From: HGM04593 sp045592125 | Lineage (GTDB): Bacteria; Bacteroidota; Bacteroidia; Bacteroidales; Bacteroidaceae | NCBI GenBank assembly: GCA_045592125.1 | Contig: JAZNUE010000016.1 | Location: 1 to 10,624 of the forward strand | Length of the DNA: 10,624 nt | Direction of reading: 5' to 3' | In this document: in pieces, positions 5,628 through 10,624 of the stretch | Numbering within the stretch: position 1 is the first letter of the stretch | Layout of the letters: the number at the start of each line of letters is the position of its first letter | Notes under the pieces: model-generated | The model's input: the letters and a program-made list of their open reading frames with translations, nothing else | Told to the model about the DNA's origin: nothing | The model's database searches: none | Translations under genes and position numbers: made by a program

Positions 5628-7145
5628 ATGAAACGTTATTTCCTATTAATGCTGTGTGTGTGCGCAGCTATGGTGGCGAATGCGCAGCATGATGACAGCG
5701 ACTTGATGAAGGGGTTCAAGAGTTACCGCGATTCCTTGTTTGGCGACTACAAGAACTTCAGGGACAAGGCCATGGAGGATTATGTTGCCTTCAGGGACAA
5801 GGTTATGGCCGACTACATTGAGTTTGTACGTTCTATGTGGGAGGAGCGCGATGACAATGACCCGGTGCCAGAACCAAAGATTGACCCGGTGCCGCCGCCA
5901 ATTGCACCGCCGCCAGCGATAGATGATGACCTTGCTCCCAAGGTTGAGCCGCTGGAGATTGACACCATCTATCCGCCCGTGATACTGGAACCGGAACCTC
6001 AGCCAATCCCTGTTGAGCCGATAGTGGCTCCTCCTGCGCCGGTAGAGGTAGAGGAGTGTGTTGAGTTCATGCTCTTCGGTACGCCAATAAAGGTGCGCTT
6101 CGACAAGGCCGAGAGGGTAGAGTTCCGCTCCCTTAACGAGAGCGCTGTGGCCAACGCCCTGGAGAAAATGGTTACTGACGCTACAGACAGGGCAATCCTG
6201 GACTGCCTTGAGGCGAGGGAGCGGCTGGCACTGAGCGACTGGGCCTATATACAGATGCTTAGGGCGCTCGCTACTGAGGTCTATGGCTCGTATAGCAACT
6301 CGGCGGTTCTCTTCATGTCGTACGTGTATATGCGTTCGGGCTACAAGATGAGGCTCGCGATGAACTCAAACAGGCTTTATATGCTGTATGCGACAGAGCA
6401 TGTAGTGTTTAACCGTCCTTCGTACAGCCTGGACGGAGCGGAATACTACTGTCTTGAGGACCTTCCGCCTACACTGCAGGTTTGCCGTGCGTCGTATATG
6501 GGCGAGACACCGCTGTCACTTGTGATAAGCACAAACCAGCTCTTTGCCGGCAACGAGGTCAAGGGCAAGGCGGTGCACTCGAAGAAGTATGCCGACATGA
6601 GCGCGGCCGTATCGCTTAACTCCAACCTGCTCGATTTCTACTCTACATATCCCAAGTCGATGATTGGCAACAGCATGCTCACTTGCTGGGCAATGTATGC
6701 CAAGGCGCCTATTGACAAGAAGGTGAGCGAGCAGCTCTATGGGCAGCTGCGCGGTGCCGTTAAGGGGCTTTCTGAACTTGAGGCGGTTAATAAGATACTT
6801 AACTTTGTGCAGACAGGGCTTGTGTATGAGTATGACGACAAGGTGTGGGGCGGCGACAGGCCTTTCTTTGCCGAGGAGTGCCTGTACTATGAGTATGCCG
6901 ACTGCGAGGACCGCAGCATACTGTTCTCAAGGCTTGTCAGGGACCTTGTGGGGCTTGATGTAGCCTTGCTGGTTGTCCCGGGGCACATGCTTGCTGCTGT
7001 GCGCTTCAACGGAGATGTTGGCGGCAGGTGCATTGACATTGACGGCGAGAAGTTCGTAATTTGCGAGCCTACTTGCCTGAATGGCGCCTCAGTGGGATGG
7101 TGCGGCATTGCCGAGAATACAAAGATTTCTGTCATAAGGCTGTAG
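5628..7145 (+). CDS. Exported transglutaminase-like protein with 11-residue repeats, 505 aa
   Basis: Start chosen at 5628 because it opens a clean Sec signal peptide (residues 1-19, MKRYFLLMLCVCAAMVANA, cut before Gln20; no lipobox). Residues 30-73 form four 11-residue repeats of the type FxxFRDKxxxD (FKSYRDSLFGD, YKNFRDKAMED, YVAFRDKVMAD, YIEFVRSMWEE), probably a helical or coiled segment. Residues 78-140 are a Pro/Glu-rich linker. The rest is globular, ending in a transglutaminase-like core: ADCEDRS with Cys426, GHMLAAV with His453, and ICEPT at 478-482. Glu480 stands where this fold usually has Asp. The presumed location is the periplasm or outer surface. It could be a protease, cross-linker or inactive binding domain; no substrate can be read from the sequence. 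Similar exported proteins with FxxFR repeats are, as I recall, widespread in Bacteroidales. It has its own promoter and is followed by a terminator. Confidence 0.8.
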   Translation: MKRYFLLMLCVCAAMVANAQHDDSDLMKGFKSYRDSLFGDYKNFRDKAMEDYVAFRDKVMADYIEFVRSMWEERDDNDPVPEPKIDPVPPPIAPPPAIDDDLAPKVEPLEIDTIYPPVILEPEPQPIPVEPIVAPPAPVEVEECVEFMLFGTPIKVRFDKAERVEFRSLNESAVANALEKMVTDATDRAILDCLEARERLALSDWAYIQMLRALATEVYGSYSNSAVLFMSYVYMRSGYKMRLAMNSNRLYMLYATEHVVFNRPSYSLDGAEYYCLEDLPPTLQVCRASYMGETPLSLVISTNQLFAGNEVKGKAVHSKKYADMSAAVSLNSNLLDFYSTYPKSMIGNSMLTCWAMYAKAPIDKKVSEQLYGQLRGAVKGLSELEAVNKILNFVQTGLVYEYDDKVWGGDRPFFAEECLYYEYADCEDRSILFSRLVRDLVGLDVALLVVPGHMLAAVRFNGDVGGRCIDIDGEKFVICEPTCLNGASVGWCGIAENTKISVIRL

Positions 7146-7168
7146 GCGACGGCCTGTAATGATACAGT

Positions 7169-7212
7169 GGCAGGCGGCCTGCACCTGCATGGGGTGGCCG
7201 CTTGCCGTTTTT
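7169..7212 (+). terminator. Intrinsic terminator after the transglutaminase-like gene
   Basis: GGCAGGCGGCC (7169-7179) pairs with GGCCGCTTGCC (7196-7206), 11 pairs including one G-T. The loop holds an inner ACC/GGT pairing. TTTTT follows at 7208-7212. It lies 23 bases after the stop codon and separates this gene from the next one. Confidence 0.75.
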
Positions 7213-7273
7213 ATTTGCCAGGATTCAGGAACCTGGGACTAATATATAGTTATTATATTATAAAGTATTAATT

Positions 7274-7861
7274 ATGGACCGGTTATTACAGATGGCAATA
7301 GCTTTGTGCGCGCTGCTTATGCCATACGCGGCACTAGGCCAAGACGCAGTTGATATGGACAGCCTGACAATAGATGAGATTACCAATCAGCCTGCAGGTG
7401 TCTACGATAAGTTTTTTGCTGAAATCACTTGGGAGCACAATAACGAGCCTGTTGGTGTTATATATGCAAGCGGAAATAGTTCTGGGGAGATATTCGATGA
7501 CGCCCACCGCCAGATTACAGACAAGATATCTATTGCAATACTGAGGTGCGCAAAGGGGTATGGTGACGTCATATATAAGGAGTTTACGGCACTTGTAAGG
7601 AGTGGGGGACTGTTCCTTTCGGACTATGTTGCGGTTATGGAATCACAAGACGAGAATTATGTTCTCAATTTCAGATATATAAAAGGTGAGACTAGTGGCC
7701 TTGAATGCGCTACAGATACTGCCAGACAGCCAAGAGCGCTCATCAAGGCTTCTGTGCAGTCATATTCTTCTTTCTATAAGCATTACAAAGACATACTCAA
7801 GGACGAGGAAAAGAGTATTGAGTTCTACGGCAATGCTATCCGTGAACTGAAGCTCATGTAA
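7274..7861 (+). CDS. Exported protein of unknown function, 195 aa
   Basis: I do not recognise this family. The first 22 residues form a Sec signal peptide (MDRLLQMAIALCALLMPYAALG, cut near Gln23), so the product is probably periplasmic or surface-exposed. The mature part is mildly acidic with mixed strand/helix character: segments such as GVIYASGN (61-68), SIAILRCAKGY (86-96) and YVLNFRYIKG (129-138), then a helical C-terminus (155-194) rich in Lys, Glu and Tyr. Two cysteines (92, 145) remain in the mature chain. It follows the transglutaminase-like gene in the same direction but behind a terminator, so it needs its own promoter; the AT-rich stretch 7240-7270 could hold it, though no good TAnnTTTG is seen. 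It appears more AT-rich than the flanking housekeeping genes. It converges with mlaF, stops 24 bases apart. A related role to its exported neighbour is only a guess. Confidence 0.75.
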   Translation: MDRLLQMAIALCALLMPYAALGQDAVDMDSLTIDEITNQPAGVYDKFFAEITWEHNNEPVGVIYASGNSSGEIFDDAHRQITDKISIAILRCAKGYGDVIYKEFTALVRSGGLFLSDYVAVMESQDENYVLNFRYIKGETSGLECATDTARQPRALIKASVQSYSSFYKHYKDILKDEEKSIEFYGNAIRELKLM

Positions 7862-7879
7862 GGGGCGTGACGTCGTCCC
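7862..7879. terminator. Small hairpin between convergent stops
   Basis: GGGGCG (7862-7867) pairs with CGTCCC (7874-7879), including one G-T, around a six-base loop. It fills most of the 24 bases between the convergent stops of the 195-aa gene and mlaF. No T tract follows on either strand, so a bidirectional terminator role is tentative. Confidence 0.3.
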
Positions 7880-7885
7880 AGGATG

Positions 7886-8647
7886 TCACTTCGCCTTTGT
7901 CTGCTCTTTTACCTGGCGAAGAATCTCGCTCGAGAAGAGGAAGTCGTTAAGTGTCTGGTTGCTGGTGTTGAGTATCTCCTTGTTGTTGCCTTTCCAGCAG
8001 AGCTCGCCGTCGGCGAGGAACAGGATGTTGTCGCCAATGTTCATCACGGAGTTCATGTCGTGGGTGTTCACTATGGTGGTTATGCCCGACTCTACTGTGA
8101 TGTCGTGGATGAGCTGGTCGATGATGAGCGATGTCTGCGGGTCGAGGCCCGAGTTGGGCTCGTCGCAGAAGAGGTACTTGGGGCTCATGGCTATGGCGCG
8201 GGCAATGGCGGCGCGCTTCTGCATGCCTCCCGACAGTTCCTCGGGGCTCTTGTCCTGCGCCTCGAGGAGGTTCACTCGCTCAAGGCATGTGCGGGCGCGG
8301 CTGAGGCGCTCGTTGTATGTCATTGAGGAGAACATGTCCAGCGGGAACATTACGTTCTCAAGGACGCTCATGGAGTCGAACAGGGCGGCGTTCTGGAACA
8401 GCATGCCAATCTCCTGGCGCATGAGCAGCCTCTCCTTCTTCTTCATTGACACGGTGTCGCGCCCGTCGTAGGTGATTGTGCCGCGGTCGGGGGTGAGCAG
8501 GCCCACAATGCACTTGAGAAGCACGGTCTTGCCGGCGCCGCTCTTGCCTATGATGAGGTTGGTCTTGCCGTTCTCGAACACGGCGCTTATGCCTTTGAGA
8601 ATCTCCTGGCTATCGAAACTCTTGTATATTGAACTTACCTCTATCAT
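7886..8647 (-). CDS. mlaF: MlaF-like ABC transporter ATP-binding protein
   Basis: The cytoplasmic ATPase of an MCE-type (Mla) phospholipid transporter working between inner and outer membrane; it pairs with the permease encoded just upstream. The 253-aa protein shows Walker A GKSGAGKT (34-41), Q-loop Gln85 (MLFQNAALF), signature LSGGM (138-142), Walker B YLFCDEP (158-164) with SGLDP, and H-loop His196 (NTHDM). The LSGGMQKR variant and the LFQNAALFDSMSVLENV segment are typical of MlaF-type ATPases and separate it from metabolite importers. The length is normal. Its ATG overlaps the mlaE stop by four bases (ATGA), a sign of translational coupling. No MCE-domain (MlaD) gene follows: the next gene is the convergent 195-aa exported orphan. 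Confidence 0.92.
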   Translation of the reverse strand: MIEVSSIYKSFDSQEILKGISAVFENGKTNLIIGKSGAGKTVLLKCIVGLLTPDRGTITYDGRDTVSMKKKERLLMRQEIGMLFQNAALFDSMSVLENVMFPLDMFSSMTYNERLSRARTCLERVNLLEAQDKSPEELSGGMQKRAAIARAIAMSPKYLFCDEPNSGLDPQTSLIIDQLIHDITVESGITTIVNTHDMNSVMNIGDNILFLADGELCWKGNNKEILNTSNQTLNDFLFSSEILRQVKEQTKAK

Positions 8648-9393
8648 TGCATTAGGAGTTGGGTGAGAATCATGTCGGAAAACAGTATGAGCGCGCTGCA
8701 GCTCACTACGGCGTTGGTGCTGGCCTTTCCCACTTCAATTGAGCCGCCCTTGACGGTGTACCCGTAGTACGACGCTACGGATGTTATGATGAAGGCGAAG
8801 AATATGGCCTTGATTACGCTGCACCATATGTACCACTGGTTGAACTCGTACTGCAGGCCCACCATAAGGTCCTGCGGGGTCATTATGCCTGTGAACTTGC
8901 CAATGGCGAAGGCGCCGGCCGTGCCGGCCGCTATGCTGAAGATGACCAGTATGGGCATCATGGATATGAGCGCTGTTATCTTGGGCAGGATGAGGAAGTT
9001 GGCCGAGTTCACTCCCATAATCTCCAGGGCGTCAATCTGCTGGGTGACACGCATGGAGCCAATCTCGGAGGTGATGTTGGAGCCTACCTTGCCAGCAAGG
9101 ATGAGGCACATGATGGACGAGGAGAACTCAAGCAGCAGAATCTCGCGTGTGGCATATCCTACAACCATCTTTGGCATCCAGGGGCTCTCGATGTTCAGCT
9201 TTATCTGGATGCATATTACCGCTCCAATGAAGAATGAGATGAGCAGTACTATGGGGATGGAGTCAACTCCTAGCTGGTACATCTCGTGCAGCATTTGCCT
9301 GAAGAATATTCTCCAGCGCTGCGGGCGGGAGAGAACCCTCTTCATGAGCACAAGGTAGCGCCCGAATGTCTTTATTGAGTCTATTATGAACAT
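8644..9393 (-). CDS. mlaE: MlaE-family ABC transporter permease
   Basis: The inner-membrane permease of the MCE/Mla lipid transporter, partner of the ATPase encoded next. The 249-aa protein has an amphipathic N-terminal part (about 5-40) and about five hydrophobic segments near 46-63, 88-102, 141-167, 192-209 and 227-248. The hallmark MlaE motif lies at 100-127 (AGKVGSNITSEIGSMRVTQQ, then IDALEIMG). The length matches the family, which needs two copies in the complex. The four-base overlap with mlaF shows that the two form one operon with mlaE first. A perfect -7-type promoter box lies 44 bases upstream on the same strand. The gene is divergent from lptB, another envelope-transport gene, sharing a 207-base control region. 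Confidence 0.93.
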   Translation of the reverse strand: MFIIDSIKTFGRYLVLMKRVLSRPQRWRIFFRQMLHEMYQLGVDSIPIVLLISFFIGAVICIQIKLNIESPWMPKMVVGYATREILLLEFSSSIMCLILAGKVGSNITSEIGSMRVTQQIDALEIMGVNSANFLILPKITALISMMPILVIFSIAAGTAGAFAIGKFTGIMTPQDLMVGLQYEFNQWYIWCSVIKAIFFAFIITSVASYYGYTVKGGSIEVGKASTNAVVSCSALILFSDMILTQLLMQ

Positions 9394-9436
9394 TGTCTTT
9401 CTTGCTTAAACTGGCGCTGCGCAGGCAGTGCAGCTG

Positions 9437-9444
9437 CAAAGGTA
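9437..9444 (-). promoter_or_regulatory. -7 element for the mlaE-mlaF operon
   Basis: On the minus strand the sequence is TACCTTTG followed by CA, a full match to the TAnnTTTG consensus and its frequent context. It lies 43 bases before the mlaE ATG. A -33 TTTG at the right distance is not seen. Confidence 0.55.
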
Positions 9445-9495
9445 CTAAAAAATGCTTGTCATGAGTGTTAATAATTATTACAAAGTTGTACCTTC

Positions 9496-9548
9496 TGCCG
9501 TTTTGCTGCCATAAAAAACGGCAATTTTTGCTTGAACGGCAAAATTGC
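9496..9548. promoter_or_regulatory. Two adjoining inverted repeats in the mlaE/lptB divergent region
   Basis: Dyad one is TGCCGTTTT (9496-9504) with AAAACGGCA (9515-9523). Dyad two is GCAATTTT (9521-9528) with AAAATTGC (9541-9548), extendable by two pairs across a bulge. The octamer AACGGCAA occurs directly at 9517 and 9535, 18 bases apart, and part of it inverted at 9497. The second dyad spans the -33 box of the lptB promoter. This looks like an operator or an RNA-level element, but no regulator is known. Confidence 0.45.
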
Positions 9549-9558
9549 ACTATCTTCG
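9527..9558 (+). promoter_or_regulatory. Bacteroidetes-type promoter for lptB
   Basis: TTTG (9527-9530) and TATCTTCG (9551-9558; one mismatch to TAnnTTTG) are separated by 20 bases, the expected spacing. Transcription would start near 9563, leaving a leader of about 38 bases before the lptB ATG. This is the best-matched promoter in the window. Confidence 0.7.
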
Positions 9559-9600
9559 TGGCTGTAAAATAATAAACTGTCTAATTATACGGTCACTGAT

Positions 9601-10491
9601 ATGGCAAATGATAGCAACGCGGGCTGTGTGAGCGAAGAGGGGCGTATGGTGCTGCGCACCGAGGGTCTTGTCAAGAAGTATGGCAAGCGCACCGTGGTGA
9701 ACAATGTGTCGTTCGACGTGAAGCAGGGCGAGATTGTGGGCCTGCTTGGCCCAAACGGCGCGGGAAAGACTACGTCGTTCTACATGACTACAGGCCTTGT
9801 TGTGCCTAACGGCGGGCGCATATTCATTGACAGCCAGGAGATAACGGACTATCCGGTGTACAAGCGCGCGCGTGCCGGCATAGGTTATCTCGCGCAGGAG
9901 GCCAGCGTGTTCCGTAAGCTTAGCGTGGAGGATAATATTGCCTCGGTGCTTGAGCTCACTGGCAAGTCCAAGGAGTACCAGAGGGAGAAACTCGAGAGCC
10001 TTATCGAGGAGTTCCGCCTGCAGAAGGTGCGCAAGAGCTATGGTAACCAGCTTTCGGGTGGTGAGCGCCGTAGAACAGAGATTGCGCGTGCCGTAGCCAT
10101 CAACCCCGCATTTATCCTTCTCGATGAGCCATTTGCAGGTGTCGATCCCATTGCTGTGGAGGATATCCAGAGCATTGTAGGTACGCTTAAGGATAAGAAT
10201 ATTGGTGTGATTATCACCGACCACAATGTCGATGAGACCCTTGCCATCACCGACCGCACATATCTGCTCTACGAGGGTAAGATTCTCAAGACCGGTACGG
10301 CTGAGGATTTGGCTGCCGACGAGATGGTGCGCCGTGTATACCTCGGTAGCAACTTCGAGTTGCGTACCTCGCCTCAGATGGCTCGCCAGCGTAAGGAGCA
10401 GGAGGAGGCAGCTCGACAGGAGGCATTGCGTGCCTTGGGCCATGTGTCGCCTACGGTGGAGGATGCCGAAGATGACGATGACGAAGAATAA
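9601..10491 (+). CDS. lptB: LPS export ABC transporter ATP-binding protein LptB
   Basis: The cytoplasmic ATPase that, with the LptF/LptG permeases, extracts LPS from the inner membrane and drives it along the Lpt bridge. Motifs: Walker A GPNGAGKTT (50-58), Q-loop Gln99 (YLAQEASVFRKL), signature LSGGE (151-155), Walker B FILLDEP (171-177) with FAGVDP, and H-loop His208 (TDHNVDETL). The segments SFYMTTGL and YLAQEASVFRKLSVEDN are diagnostic of LptB. At 296 aa it is longer than the roughly 240-aa E. coli protein. The extra length is a 15-residue N-terminal lead and a C-terminal tail (about 252-296) rich in Glu/Gln/Ala that ends in DDDDEE. A start at Met16 (9646) is possible, since MVLRTEGLVKKYG is the usual family N-terminus; I keep 9601 because it suits the upstream promoter. 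aroA follows after 24 bases, probably in the same operon. Confidence 0.95.
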   Translation: MANDSNAGCVSEEGRMVLRTEGLVKKYGKRTVVNNVSFDVKQGEIVGLLGPNGAGKTTSFYMTTGLVVPNGGRIFIDSQEITDYPVYKRARAGIGYLAQEASVFRKLSVEDNIASVLELTGKSKEYQREKLESLIEEFRLQKVRKSYGNQLSGGERRRTEIARAVAINPAFILLDEPFAGVDPIAVEDIQSIVGTLKDKNIGVIITDHNVDETLAITDRTYLLYEGKILKTGTAEDLAADEMVRRVYLGSNFELRTSPQMARQRKEQEEAARQEALRALGHVSPTVEDAEDDDDEE

Positions 10492-10515
10492 TCTTTAGGG
10501 AGTTTCCTTATATAT

Positions 10516-10624
10516 ATGGATGATAGTACGGTTCCTTTAGGGAATAGATTGAAGGGGGCAATAACGCCTCCATGCTCAAAGAGCTATGCTCAACGCGCCT
10601 TGGCTGCGGCACTTCTTGCCAAGG
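10516..10624 (+). CDS. aroA: 3-phosphoshikimate 1-carboxyvinyltransferase (EPSP synthase), 5' part only
   Basis: Only the first 36 codons are in the window; the gene runs off the right edge with no stop. The reading MDDSTVPLGNRLKG leads into ITPP and CSKSYAQRALAAALLAK. The SKS-x3-R motif (residues 21-27) is the shikimate-3-phosphate/PEP-binding signature near the N-terminus of EPSP synthases, and it separates this from MurA, which has SKN. The enzyme makes 5-enolpyruvylshikimate-3-phosphate in the shikimate pathway. It starts 24 bases after lptB with no terminator between, so it is probably co-transcribed. The motif here (PCSKSYAQRA) differs from the SKSxSNRA form common in many AroA proteins, so the identification is good but not certain from so short a piece. 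Confidence 0.8.
   Translation, partial: MDDSTVPLGNRLKGAITPPCSKSYAQRALAAALLAK

Noticed and set aside
7214..7247. Promoter TTTG (7214) plus TAATATAT (7240) for the 195-aa gene
   Set aside because: The spacing is 22 bases and the second box lacks TTTG, so the match is too weak to list. The first box also overlaps the terminator end.
7883..8326. Plus-strand open frame opposite mlaF
   Set aside because: It is the antisense of an ATPase with all ABC motifs and has no protein-like features.
9550..10443. Long minus-strand open frame opposite lptB
   Set aside because: It is a shadow of a GC-rich coding strand with no recognisable protein motif, while the plus strand encodes an unmistakable LptB.

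Overview
The window looks like a chromosomal segment of a Bacteroidales bacterium (Prevotella/Bacteroides/Muribaculaceae-like). The evidence is the gene set (YceD-L32-Era-Der, MlaE/MlaF, LptB, AroA), the protein sequences, the scarcity of good Shine-Dalgarno sites, and several matches to the Bacteroidetes promoter (TTTG near -33, TAnnTTTG near -7) in front of genes. No mobile-element genes, tRNA, rRNA or CRISPR were seen.

Layout. (1) 1-299 is non-coding and carries a likely promoter. (2) 300-3416 is a plus-strand housekeeping block for ribosome and translation functions: yceD/DUF177, rpmF (L32), era and der. Two intrinsic-terminator-like hairpins lie between rpmF and era. (3) 3393-4253 is a tandem array of eight units of about 105 bp. 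Its first element is the 3' end of der itself, and each unit carries a small GAGCGAAGCGA hairpin. (4) 4349-7861 is an accessory stretch of three plus-strand genes: a 310-aa TIR-like cytoplasmic protein, a 505-aa exported transglutaminase-like protein with 11-residue repeats and a proline-rich linker, and a 195-aa exported orphan. They are separated by hairpins and one recognisable promoter, so they are probably not one simple operon. (5) 7886-9393 is a minus-strand mlaE-mlaF pair (lipid-transport ABC permease and ATPase). (6) 9394-9600 is a divergent control region with nested dyads. (7) 9601-10624 holds lptB (LPS-export ATPase) and the first 36 codons of aroA (EPSP synthase), plus strand.

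How it works together. The left block serves ribosome assembly. The right block serves the outer-membrane envelope (lipid transport and LPS export) and aromatic amino-acid synthesis. The middle stretch is the part not explained by known core pathways. It combines a possible TIR-family sensor/effector with two secreted proteins, next to a repeat array that appears to have grown out of the end of der. Whether these three genes form a functional system is unproven. They are the best candidates here for something undescribed.
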